Below, piece after piece: positions 17,620-25,877 of a stretch of 64,000 bases of DNA. Numbering within the stretch: the first letter of the stretch is position 1; the number at the start of each line of letters is the position of its first letter. This DNA comes from HGM04593 sp045634365 (GTDB lineage: Bacteria > Bacteroidota > Bacteroidia > Bacteroidales > Bacteroidaceae): positions 1-64,000 of the forward strand of contig JAZRAC010000064.1 in assembly GCA_045634365.1 (NCBI GenBank), written 5' to 3'. The position numbers were made by a program, and so were the translations under genes. The notes below the pieces were generated by a model. That model did not search any database. It saw nothing but the letters and a program-made list of their open reading frames with translations, and was not told the origin of the DNA.

Positions 17620-18467
17620 GGTAATAATCGGTTTTTAGTTATCATTATTTCGATATATATAATTGTTGAAAGGCTTGCCATAAACTTGCCCCAAACTGTA
17701 TCACCACTATATTTCTCAATAAAATAAAGTCTCGAACGCCGCCACTGCTTGAAGCGTGGTATGGGGTTGCCCTTTTCGCTCTTTTTGTGTGCGTGTATGG
17801 CCTGTGTTTCGGCAGTGTAATACATCTTTTGCTTTGCGCTTTCGACTTGTCGTGAGAGTATTGCCTCTTCACAGAACAACATCGGGTATTCGTCAAAAAA
17901 ACCGATCTTTTGAATAAAATCAATGTTAATCAAAAGACAGCATCCGCTTACTTTGTGGCAATAATGGCTTTTTTGAAAGTTGTCTATCCAACTGTAAGTG
18001 TTTTTGGGTTGCTTCTTAAAGAGGCCACTCCACCATCCCCAACTGCTACGCCAGTCGCCATCCCTGCATGCCGGGTTCTGGTGTACCCCTTCCGGGGTAA
18101 CAATATCACTGCCACAAACAACAATCTCTTTATCGTTGAGCATCGGTTCGAGTAGCTTTTGCAGGTAGTTTTTATGGGGGAATTGCATGTCGGGGTTGGC
18201 AATAAGGGCGTATTCATAGCCTCTTTTTGCTGCGTAACGTAGGCCAATGTTATTCCCGGCATTGTAACCGCTGTTCTTGTCATTGGCAATGAATGTAACA
18301 GTTTGTTCGTTGCACAGATTTTCCACAGCCGACCGTTCTTCTTCCTTTGAGCAGTTGTCTACAACAATAATTTCCTGCTCCACATTCTCTTGTCTGAGCA
18401 AGTCGCCAATGCATCTCTTGCAATCGGCCGAACTGTTGTAGTTTAGTATTATGGTGGCGATTTTCAT
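17616..18467 (-). CDS. GT2 family glycosyltransferase
   Basis: Starts I-A-T-I-I-L-N-Y-N-S-S and continues E-I-I-V-V-D-N-C-S, N-S-G-Y-N-A-G-N-N-I-G and Y-A-L-I-A-N-P-D-M-Q-F, the N-P-D variant of the D-x-D used by rhamnosyltransferase-type GT2 enzymes. It ends with F-I-E-K-Y and a hydrophobic tail, as in that group. It has 4-base overlaps with the genes on both sides, so translation is coupled. Rhamnose or a related deoxysugar is a reasonable guess for the donor, not a demonstrated one. Confidence 0.88.
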   Translation of the reverse strand: MKIATIILNYNSSADCKRCIGDLLRQENVEQEIIVVDNCSKEEERSAVENLCNEQTVTFIANDKNSGYNAGNNIGLRYAAKRGYEYALIANPDMQFPHKNYLQKLLEPMLNDKEIVVCGSDIVTPEGVHQNPACRDGDWRSSWGWWSGLFKKQPKNTYSWIDNFQKSHYCHKVSGCCLLINIDFIQKIGFFDEYPMLFCEEAILSRQVESAKQKMYYTAETQAIHAHKKSEKGNPIPRFKQWRRSRLYFIEKYSGDTVWGKFMASLSTIIYIEIMITKNRLLP

Positions 18468-19219
18468 ATTCTTCGAATATTTTTTAGAATGGTTTTCAGC
18501 AGTTTTGCTCCGGCATAAAGGAGATTTGTATTACAGATATAACAAGGGGCGTATATGTGTGTATAATGTTTTCTGTATTTTAAAACTAAATTCCACATTG
18601 TCTTTATAAAATTCATATCTGTATACATTCCTTCCTCATTATTCTCCTTGTGGTAAATACTTTCGGGGAGAACAAAACTTTTCCCTCCATGAAGATGGGC
18701 CTGGTAACATAAATCAACAGCGTATAGATGCCAATGTGAGCAATTTATGTCATCAAACATTAGTTTTAAAAAGAAATTCTTGCTCGTAGCAAAGCAGCAC
18801 TCGTCAACCGAAACAACTTCCGTTTTCTCTTTCAATCTGTTTTTGGTGATGAACTCGTTATTTCCTCTATATTTTAAATTGGAAAAAACTGTTCCAGATT
18901 TATCGATTCCTGCTACTCCTAATATTTGAAATGGATTTTGAGTGAGTTCTTTTAAGAGCCGCTGATGAAACAGCATTGTATTGAATGCTATATCCTGATG
19001 GCAGAATACAATAATATCTCCAATTTCGCAAATCCTCTCTTTTATAGTCACATTAAAAGCTTCTGCTGCACTTTTATAACCGCTTGCTTGTGCATCTATA
19101 AGTATTAAATTAGTGGAAGAGTGTTGTACTTCCGATTGTAATAGTGCAATCGAAGGCAACAACATCTCTTCTAATTGCCTTTTGTTGTTTTGGCAACATA
19201 TATATGTGACATTCTGCAT
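18464..19219 (-). CDS. StrF-like GT2-related glycosyltransferase
   Basis: The 251-residue protein lacks the usual V-S-I-I-I-P-x-Y start but has A-E-A-F-N-V, I-I-V-F-C-H-Q-D-I-A-F and L-G-V-A-G, then V-D-E-C-C-F and H-W-H-L-Y-A-V-D-L-C-Y. The F-x-H-Q-D-I/V and H-x-Y-x-x-D-L segments are those of the Glyco_tranf_2_5 (StrF) group, short GT-A enzymes found in cell-surface loci. The activity is unproven for most of the family. It is coupled to the downstream GT2 by a 4-base overlap. Confidence 0.75.
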   Translation of the reverse strand: MQNVTYICCQNNKRQLEEMLLPSIALLQSEVQHSSTNLILIDAQASGYKSAAEAFNVTIKERICEIGDIIVFCHQDIAFNTMLFHQRLLKELTQNPFQILGVAGIDKSGTVFSNLKYRGNNEFITKNRLKEKTEVVSVDECCFATSKNFFLKLMFDDINCSHWHLYAVDLCYQAHLHGGKSFVLPESIYHKENNEEGMYTDMNFIKTMWNLVLKYRKHYTHIYAPCYICNTNLLYAGAKLLKTILKNIRRI

Positions 19220-19241
19220 AATGGCTGTATGTTGTATATCG

Positions 19242-20192
19242 CTATTGTCCTTTTCTCATATATTTGTCAGTAAAAGGGAAATAGGCTAGTATAAACCATT
19301 TGATTCGGCCAATTATCGTGAGTTGGCTATATTGAAAGATATATTTATGCGATTCAGGGAAAGTCTCTCTCCATTTCTTTATATCACCCCGGAAGCGCAC
19401 ATAATTCTCTTTTGCTCTAAATTTGATATAATTAATTACCTTATTGAATCTTTCACTTTCATTTATTGACTCGAAGAAGTCTTCCATGTGTTGTGCATAT
19501 TTTATAGACTCATCTATTGATTTGTCAGAAATGTTAGCAACCATGGAATTTTGGTTCATTTTGTTGTAATGGTATAGTTGTTTGTGTACAATGACTGTCT
19601 TCTTGCTGAAAAACCTCAATCGTACTGTCATTGCGCTATCTTCGCACATGTTTATGCTGTAATTCCTTATATTATGATTGGTGAATAAGGTCCTCTTTAT
19701 AAGTTTGTTCCAAATTGCGCTGTGAATCTCCTCGAAGCTTAAAGCCAACAAACCGTTCTCAATTGTTTCCTCGTCATAAAGATACTTGTACGCAATACTG
19801 TTATGAATGCTCTCTTTTTTATATTCACAGCAAACAATATCGGCATCTTCTTTTATTGCTTTTTCGTACATACATTGTAGCATATTTTTCTCCACCCAGT
19901 CATCGCTATCACAATGTAGTACATATTCCCCACTGGCCTGGTCCAGTCCTACAAAACGTGTAGCGGCAAGCCCTTTGTTGACCTTGTTGTGAAGAACCTT
20001 TATATGTGCTATCCTTTCGGGGTACTCTTTTATAACGCGTTGCAGTATTTCAATGCTGTTATCCGGTGTGCAATCGTCAACAAAGATATATTCAACATCT
20101 TTGAATGTTTGTTCCATAAGCGAACGCACACACCTTTCTATGTATGGCGCGACATTATATATGGGTACAATAACGGATATGGCGATACTCAT
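19242..20192 (-). CDS. GT2 family glycosyltransferase
   Basis: GT-A motifs are I-S-V-I-V-P-I-Y-N-V-A-P-Y, Y-I-F-V-D-D-C-T-P-D-N-S, and G-E-Y-V-L-H-C-D-S-D-D-W, with the D-x-D near residue 95. The 316-residue size and the basic, aromatic C-terminus fit the common capsule GT2 type. It overlaps the upstream GT2 by 4 bases; the pair may be paralogues that add successive sugars. Confidence 0.88.
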   Translation of the reverse strand: MSIAISVIVPIYNVAPYIERCVRSLMEQTFKDVEYIFVDDCTPDNSIEILQRVIKEYPERIAHIKVLHNKVNKGLAATRFVGLDQASGEYVLHCDSDDWVEKNMLQCMYEKAIKEDADIVCCEYKKESIHNSIAYKYLYDEETIENGLLALSFEEIHSAIWNKLIKRTLFTNHNIRNYSINMCEDSAMTVRLRFFSKKTVIVHKQLYHYNKMNQNSMVANISDKSIDESIKYAQHMEDFFESINESERFNKVINYIKFRAKENYVRFRGDIKKWRETFPESHKYIFQYSQLTIIGRIKWFILAYFPFTDKYMRKGQ

Positions 20193-21196
20193 CTTTTCTG
20201 TAACTTAATAAGCAGGGTGATAATCGATGTATATAGCTTGAAAATCAGTAACGAAGTTCCCAACAACTTGTTTCTCCATTGGCTAAACACCATTTTGTGC
20301 TCTTTTATGCAGATGTATGATTCTTTTATAAGTCTTTTTATCCTTCTCCTCTCCTCTTCTTCATACAGGTGGCACTGTTGGGAGTAACGTTGTTGCGCAC
20401 GATATATCTTTTCTATATATTCATCGTACATTTTTTGCAGAATACCCTTTTCATTCCCGAATATCTTTGAAACAAATAATAACAGCTCTTTATTCGTTAT
20501 TAGAGAGTTATATGCTTTTAGCGAAGTTGTGTGGGCTACGCTACCCGGTTGTTGGCGATAAAAATAGTGCGCATCGGCCATTGCTATACTGTTTGCACAT
20601 AGAAGAAATTTCCTTTGGTCTATCTCGTCGGCAAAACCTTCGCTATATGTCGATGTGTCAATCGACCGTATAAAGTTCCTATATAAATCTGTTCTGGTTA
20701 AAAGACCGGCCATTGCCAATTGCCACCCGCCTATTGTCCTGCGGCAGGCTTCCTTTCCTGTAATTATTTCATCGGTGTTATAGTCTTTATGAGGTATGCA
20801 GGTACTTCTTGGGCTTAAATCTTCGTTGCACATAACCATACGGCATAGCACAATGTCGGCATTTGTCTGTTCCTTTCTCTCAATCAGTTTTTTTAGAAAA
20901 TCTTTTTCAATGCAATCATCAGCATCAATCGGGCATATAAATTCACCGGTTGCGGCCAGAATCGCGTTATATCTGGGTATTCTTGCCCCGCCATGATTCT
21001 TCCCTTCTGTTATCAGCCTGATATTATGGAATCTCTTCTGGTATTCTTTAATAATATCGGTGGTGTTGTCGCTTGAACAATCGTCCGATATAACCAGTTC
21101 CCAGTCGGTAAATGTTTGTTTTGTAATAGAATCGATGGTTTCGGCGATGTACTTACCGGCATTATATGCAGGCATTACGATGGATATTTTATACAT
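20189..21196 (-). CDS. GT2 family glycosyltransferase
   Basis: Begins I-S-I-V-M-P-A-Y-N-A-G-K-Y-I, then L-V-I-S-D-D-C-S-S-D-N-T, G-G-A-R-I-P-R-Y-N-A-I-L-A-A-T-G-E-F and I-C-P-I-D-A-D-D with the metal-binding acidic pair. At 335 residues it is of normal length. Coding is AT-rich, like its neighbours from about 16 to 25 kb, in contrast to the GC-richer ends of the locus. Confidence 0.88.
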   Translation of the reverse strand: MYKISIVMPAYNAGKYIAETIDSITKQTFTDWELVISDDCSSDNTTDIIKEYQKRFHNIRLITEGKNHGGARIPRYNAILAATGEFICPIDADDCIEKDFLKKLIERKEQTNADIVLCRMVMCNEDLSPRSTCIPHKDYNTDEIITGKEACRRTIGGWQLAMAGLLTRTDLYRNFIRSIDTSTYSEGFADEIDQRKFLLCANSIAMADAHYFYRQQPGSVAHTTSLKAYNSLITNKELLLFVSKIFGNEKGILQKMYDEYIEKIYRAQQRYSQQCHLYEEEERRRIKRLIKESYICIKEHKMVFSQWRNKLLGTSLLIFKLYTSIITLLIKLQKR

Positions 21197-21201
21197 ATCA
21201 G

Positions 21202-21996
21202 TTATGATAAATTTTCAAAAAGACTAATCCATCCTTTTGCGATACTTGAAGTTTCAAACTTCTTTATATGTAATAGGCCTTCTTGTGCAAACGATTCCCT
21301 TAATGGCTCGTCTGTAATCAGTTTTTCCAGCTTCTGAATGTAAGCAAGTTTGTTGTATGCTTTTATGATAAAACCATTCTTGTTGTTTTCTATAACCTCG
21401 GGTAGGCTTACAAAACTATTATAAGCAATGGGCACACATTTGAATTTGTGTGCATCAACTATTGTCATACCCCAACTTCCCGACGAACTGGTTACGCATA
21501 AGACTGATGCTCTTTTGAAGTATTCATAGCTGTCTTGAAATCCTGCAAACACAACTTGTCCTGTATTATGCTTCTTTGCAAGTCTTGTAAAGTAGTCGAT
21601 ATACCCATCTCCTAACACTATTAATTGCCAATCAGGGTGAGTCTTTGAAATGCTACTCCATATTTCCAACATATGGTCCAGGCGTTTTATTCCATATTGT
21701 ACCCATCCAATCCATAATACAATCTTCTCTTTCTCATATTCTTTTTTACAGATGTCAGTTTTGATGGGGTTATTTATGGCTGTAAATTTTCCTAAATACC
21801 TATTGTGAATGTGTAATTCGTTTTTTATTATGTCTATGAACTTGTTTGAAATAACGACCACTTTGTCGGAATTCTTTGCTATGTTTGTGTACAAATTCCT
21901 GGTATCAAGTGTAAGCCTTTTTTTGTTATTAAATGGAATTTTAAATATAATAGAACATCTTTTATCCATTTTATTGGCAAATATCCAAGTTTCCAT
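21202..21996 (-). CDS. C-terminal part of a frame-split GT4 glycosyltransferase
   Basis: From about residue 25 onward this frame continues the enzyme begun by the upstream frame: N-S-D-K-V-V-V-I-S-N-K-F (linker), I-V-L-W-I-G-W-V-Q-Y-G-I-K-R, I-V-L-G-D-G-Y and S-S-G-S-W-G-M-T-I-V-D-A, the GT4 donor-binding loop. The first 25 residues before the A7 run (around 21918-21924) are probably not a true N-terminus. The upstream frame supplies the acceptor domain. On its own this half should not be active. Either one A has been lost from an A8 run, or the ribosome or polymerase slips there. Confidence 0.65.
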   Translation of the reverse strand: METWIFANKMDKRCSIIFKIPFNNKKRLTLDTRNLYTNIAKNSDKVVVISNKFIDIIKNELHIHNRYLGKFTAINNPIKTDICKKEYEKEKIVLWIGWVQYGIKRLDHMLEIWSSISKTHPDWQLIVLGDGYIDYFTRLAKKHNTGQVVFAGFQDSYEYFKRASVLCVTSSSGSWGMTIVDAHKFKCVPIAYNSFVSLPEVIENNKNGFIIKAYNKLAYIQKLEKLITDEPLRESFAQEGLLHIKKFETSSIAKGWISLFENLS

Positions 21997-22403
21997 TTAA
22001 TAAAGAACATGTTTTTTGCCTGGTCAATGGAAAATGTAGGGGAGAAGTGCAAGTGGGTTATAAGTTTTACCTTTGTATGGTTCTTGACCTCAACGCATAA
22101 TTGGGTAAATGCCTTGTTTTCACCATGCAGATGTATGACAAAATCAATTCCTTTTTCAGTTATAAAATTTTGAAAGAAAAATACATTCTCTTTTGCTGCG
22201 TATTCGTGGTTGTTTGGAAGGAAGTATTGTTTAATGCATCCAATATATTCTGTGCGTGACTCCTCAGTTCCAATAGTTAATTGGTACACCTTATGTCCCA
22301 TCTTGTGAAACTCTTCGGCGAGGGCGCGGTATACTCGTTTAATTCCATAAATTGTATTCGGGCTGAAATCCCAACTAGTAAAACAAATGTTCATATCCCT
22401 CAA
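21879..22403 (-). CDS. N-terminal part of a frame-split GT4 glycosyltransferase
   Basis: It carries the acceptor-side Rossmann domain of a GT4: C-F-T-S-W-D-F-S-P-N-T-I-Y-G-I-K-R-V, E-E-F-H-K-M-G-H-K-V, I-D-F-V-I-H-L-H-G-E-N and L-I-T-H-L-H-F-S-P. Family-like sequence stops at T-K-K, encoded by the A7 run. After that about 14 unrelated residues are read before the stop, while the other frame continues the enzyme. The codons ACA AAA AAA form a canonical A-AAA-AAA slippery heptamer. A -1 shift there would join the two parts into one GT4 of about 400 residues. It starts within the last codons of the GT8 gene (4-base overlap). Confidence 0.65.
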   Translation of the reverse strand: MRDMNICFTSWDFSPNTIYGIKRVYRALAEEFHKMGHKVYQLTIGTEESRTEYIGCIKQYFLPNNHEYAAKENVFFFQNFITEKGIDFVIHLHGENKAFTQLCVEVKNHTKVKLITHLHFSPTFSIDQAKNMFFIKWKLGYLPIKWIKDVLLYLKFHLITKKGLHLIPGICTQT

Positions 22404-23350
22404 ACTTTCTTTTGAGTATCAATGATAAAAGGCTTTTGGCGTTTTTTTAATCCCAAAGTCCACACTATATTTGCTAAATAGTATATAAGCTTTGCTTTTA
22501 AACTATCGGTGTCTATCATTGTGGTGTTTTTCCACAATGATTTTTTTCGATAATAGTGAAAATGGTTCCTGTATGGGTGTTGACAGCGCTTAACCCATGG
22601 TTTTCTAATGGTCGTATAGTGAATGACAGTCGGGTTGTATGCGGTGTCGGATATTTCGTTTTTTACATTTTCATCAAACGGGTAAACATTTTTGAAAAGG
22701 AACCCTGTTTGAAAGTTGTATTTAAGCGGTAGTAATTTTATTTTATCGTAAAGGACTGCGTTTAATGCATCCTGGTCGTGTTGTTTAAGTTTTTTTTGGT
22801 TTTCATTGATGAATGAGAGACATTTGTTCACCAAGTTGTGTTCTCGCCAATATTTTAGATTCATAAGAAGGACACCGGCGTTTATATAGCCTTTATTAAA
22901 TGCGATATTGAGCCTTGAATATTTTTCTGTGTTTAAATGGTCCTCGTCAATAATGGCACCAAATGCCTTATCGTCTAAATTGGTATTATATAATTCTGTG
23001 ATACAATTATTTATTATTATATCACAGTCAAGATATAAGACTCTATCTATTCTTGATGGCAAAAGTTCCGGCGCAATTATTCTATAATATGTGGCAATGC
23101 TAACGTGGTCCCCCTTTCTAATAGGGCAATTTTTGAGTAGTTCCTCTTTTACTATTACAATCTCTATATTTTGCTGATATATATCTGCAAGTGTTGCAAT
23201 ATCTGTTATATTTTTTTTGTTGAGCCCTTCGGAAAGAATAAATACATTAAATTTAATATCTTTATTCTTTTCAAAAAGAGATGTTAACATTATACCACAA
23301 TATGGTATAAAGTTATTGTCTGTGGCGCAAAGAATATTGTGTTGTTTCAT
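22400..23350 (-). CDS. GT8 family glycosyltransferase
   Basis: The protein opens N-I-L-C-A-T-D-N-N-F and has D-R-V-L-Y-L-D-C-D-I-I-I, the D-x-D of GT8, then N-A-G-V-L-L-M-N-L and Q-D-A-L-N, all characteristic of LPS galactosyl/glucosyltransferases. H-Y-T-T-I-R-K-P-W near residue 235 is the usual C-terminal H-Y-x-x-x-x-K-P-W motif. The donor is probably UDP-galactose or UDP-glucose, from family knowledge. It is a retaining enzyme. Confidence 0.92.
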   Translation of the reverse strand: MKQHNILCATDNNFIPYCGIMLTSLFEKNKDIKFNVFILSEGLNKKNITDIATLADIYQQNIEIVIVKEELLKNCPIRKGDHVSIATYYRIIAPELLPSRIDRVLYLDCDIIINNCITELYNTNLDDKAFGAIIDEDHLNTEKYSRLNIAFNKGYINAGVLLMNLKYWREHNLVNKCLSFINENQKKLKQHDQDALNAVLYDKIKLLPLKYNFQTGFLFKNVYPFDENVKNEISDTAYNPTVIHYTTIRKPWVKRCQHPYRNHFHYYRKKSLWKNTTMIDTDSLKAKLIYYLANIVWTLGLKKRQKPFIIDTQKKV

Positions 23351-23352
23351 AG

Positions 23353-24306
23353 CTATTTATAATATATGACAGATTTTAATATCTGTTGAAACTTGTATAG
23401 TAAATAGGTGAAAATATTTCTATTTGCAAGTTCAATACTTCTTTGAGGTTTAGTATATGTTTTAAGTCCAAGTTGTGAACACTTCTTGAATCGTTTGTTG
23501 TAAAACCTCATACAAGCTGCAATTCTGATATACGAGAATCTTGAAAATCTTTCGGAAACTTGTTCCATTATATTGTTGCGGATAAAAAAGTCTTTCAAGG
23601 TGGATATCAAAATAAACCACCCGTCTTCTTGCATATATCTGTTGTACAAGAATTGAGAGGACGAACTATCTTCGATGTGGCGATAGGCGTGTATAGTATT
23701 GTCTATATAAATAAGTCGAGCATTATATCCGGTGATTATATTCATATATAAGTCCTCAAATTGAACAACCTTTCGAGATATATTTAGAGATTCTTTTGTG
23801 AAAAGTCTTCTTCTTATTATTTTGGCCCACGGGCCTAAAATGCAATCATCTATAAGCATTGCATTTATATATTCAATTGGTGAATATAGCCCCGTGCCTA
23901 CAATGTTATGAATCTCTCTTGTCTTTCCTTCTAGAACTTCGGAGCGATAACCAAGCACGATGTCTATTTCTATATTCTTTTGGGTCGCGGAGAATAAATA
24001 TTCAAGTGCTTTGTGTGGCATTGTATCGTCACTATCCACAAAAGTTATCCACTCGCAATCGTCGGCTGCATCAACTCCGGCTGCTCTTGCGCGTGTTACT
24101 CCGGCATTTTCTTGGTGAATAACGGTTATGCGGTTGTCTTTTTTTGCGTATTCATCGCATATTTTGCCTGCATCATCGGGGCTACCATCGTCGACGAGGA
24201 TTAAACGGAATTTCGTGTATGTTTGTGCGAGAATGCTCTCTATGCACTCAGCAACATATTTTTCGGTTTTGTACACGGGTACAATAACTCCAATCTTGTT
24301 GTTCAT
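23353..24306 (-). CDS. GT2 family glycosyltransferase
   Basis: The frame is open further upstream, but the GT2 fold begins at M-N-N-K-I-G-V-I-V-P-V-Y-K-T-E-K-Y, so the ATG at 24306 is chosen. It continues L-I-L-V-D-D-G-S-P-D-D-A-G, N-A-G-V-T-R-A-R-A-A-G and W-I-T-F-V-D-S-D-D-T. Upstream lies a gap of over 400 bases with an inverted repeat, the only large break in the locus, so this gene may head a separately controlled segment. Confidence 0.88.
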   Translation of the reverse strand: MNNKIGVIVPVYKTEKYVAECIESILAQTYTKFRLILVDDGSPDDAGKICDEYAKKDNRITVIHQENAGVTRARAAGVDAADDCEWITFVDSDDTMPHKALEYLFSATQKNIEIDIVLGYRSEVLEGKTREIHNIVGTGLYSPIEYINAMLIDDCILGPWAKIIRRRLFTKESLNISRKVVQFEDLYMNIITGYNARLIYIDNTIHAYRHIEDSSSSQFLYNRYMQEDGWFILISTLKDFFIRNNIMEQVSERFSRFSYIRIAACMRFYNKRFKKCSQLGLKTYTKPQRSIELANRNIFTYLLYKFQQILKSVIYYK

Positions 24307-24739
24307 AATAACAGATGAAAATAAAAGAGACTTTTGTGAAGAACAATGAAAGGGGGAGTGGCACCTTGACATAAACACTAATTTATTGTAAAGAATGCAT
24401 CGGAGTGTTGCTTTTGTGTGTTATTTTTTTGTTTGTCTCCTCTGCAAAGGGGTTAAAAAGGTGTCACCCCCCTCTCTTTCATTGTTGCAGGTTTTCTACT
24501 TTTCTCCCTGCGTTGATTGGATATGAATTGTGATATAATGGTCTGCACTCGTTGTGAAAAATACTGAAACTGGTCCCGTTTTTTTCGCTCGTTTGTGCTA
24601 TGTTCGCTTTTGTTTTGTAATATTACAACATTTTTAAGCCATTGTCAAGGGTTTTTGCCATTTATTTTTGAAATTACCCCAAAATTTGTTTAAAATAGCA
24701 AGTTTTTTGGAAAAAATGAACATTTTCTATTCTTTTCCC
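24307..24739. other. non-coding gap inside the polysaccharide locus
   Basis: There is no defensible coding frame. The stretch holds the imperfect inverted repeat given separately and a very AT-rich part next to the pyruvyltransferase stop codon. I found no consensus Bacteroidetes promoter. It may be the trace of a lost gene or an assembly point of two cassettes. Confidence 0.5.
24342..24486. repeat. imperfect inverted repeat, arms 26 and 29 bases
   Basis: The left arm (24342-24367) starts AACAATGAAAG and ends GCACCTT. The right arm (24458-24486), read in reverse complement, starts AACAATGAAAG and ends GACACCTT. The centres differ by a few G residues. The arms are 90 bases apart. It could be a small inverted-repeat element or a large RNA stem acting before the GT2 gene. 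Confidence 0.5.
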
Positions 24740-25864
24740 TTAAAGATGTGCTTTAAGAAACTTGTTACTTTTTTCTCGCCATTTATTGAGTGTGGTGTTT
24801 ACATTTTTCCAATCGATAGCCTTATTTATTATCCTTTGCGCCTCTTGCGGTGTTGCGACAAGGCGTTCCTGCAAATTAAATATAGATAATAGGGAATTGA
24901 AACGTGCCATTCCACGTTCTTTATTTCCATAAACGATAAAAGGCTTGTTGAACAGTATCGAAAATACACAGGCGTGGAAGGAGTCGGTGATGACAAATTC
25001 TGCATCGTAGAAGCCACGTAACCAATTTTCAACGGGTGGTTGTACTCTCTCTTCTATTGGCGCGTTGCCATCTTCCACTCGTGAGTTTGTGTGGAATGCG
25101 GTTAATCCTTTTTGGGAGGAGACAAGACCTGTAATTTTGTTTGTTTCTTCGTTCCGGTCCAATATGTAACACATTAAGTTACCTGTACTTTTGGGTGTTT
25201 TTGTCTCTTGGAATAATTTAATATACTCCTCGGCTGTCAGCAACATTGTTGGGTCGAGCAGATGCGTTGCTTCAACACCTAATCTCTCTTTGCATATTTC
25301 CACCGCCGACGCTTCTCGCACACTTATTGCATCGAACATTTTTGCCAGCGTGCTACATTCGGCTGTCTCTTCGGGTGAGTATTCCCACTCATCGGTGCCG
25401 AATGAAGCTGCGTATGCAATGCGTTTTACGTTCCAATCTTTTGCAAAGTCCAAAAAGGCATTATTGTAGCCCGGGAAAAAATAATTATATATATATCGCC
25501 ATATTTGGTCGCTGCCCACTACAAGACAATCGTAATCGGTTGGCTCTAATTGATTGAACCACTTTATATTAGTGCAGTGGATGTGTTTTTCTATGAAAAT
25601 ATTAGTATGCTGCCTTACAATATTTAGGGTTTTATTTTCTTCTCTGTCGGGGAATACAATGACGTTCTTTCTTAAAATATAATGTTCGAAGCCTCTTTTT
25701 AAATAAATGAGGTACCGAGTTTTAAGTGGCAATTTTACTATATAATCACGATTTATGGTTGTAACGTTATGCCCAAGTCCCTTCAAAACTTGTTGCAAAG
25801 CGTATGCCTGTAAAATGCCTCCGTAGTTGGTATGTAGTGGAAGTGTGAGTATTCCAATCTTCAT
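24740..25864 (-). CDS. polysaccharide pyruvyl transferase family protein
   Basis: Begins I-G-I-L-T-L-P-L-H-T-N-Y-G-G-I-L-Q-A-Y-A-L, the N-terminal motif of the PS_pyruv_trans (WcaK/CsaB) family. D-C-L-V-V-G-S-D-Q-I-W-R-Y lies near residue 120, and F-V-I-T-D-S-F-H-A-C-V-F-S-I near 300 is the conserved T-D-S-F-H segment. Characterised members transfer pyruvate from phosphoenolpyruvate to sugars as ketals; many other members in glycan loci are untested. It follows the TPP enzyme by 13 bases. Confidence 0.88.
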   Translation of the reverse strand: MKIGILTLPLHTNYGGILQAYALQQVLKGLGHNVTTINRDYIVKLPLKTRYLIYLKRGFEHYILRKNVIVFPDREENKTLNIVRQHTNIFIEKHIHCTNIKWFNQLEPTDYDCLVVGSDQIWRYIYNYFFPGYNNAFLDFAKDWNVKRIAYAASFGTDEWEYSPEETAECSTLAKMFDAISVREASAVEICKERLGVEATHLLDPTMLLTAEEYIKLFQETKTPKSTGNLMCYILDRNEETNKITGLVSSQKGLTAFHTNSRVEDGNAPIEERVQPPVENWLRGFYDAEFVITDSFHACVFSILFNKPFIVYGNKERGMARFNSLLSIFNLQERLVATPQEAQRIINKAIDWKNVNTTLNKWREKSNKFLKAHL

Positions 25865-25877
25865 TTTTTTATTTAAG

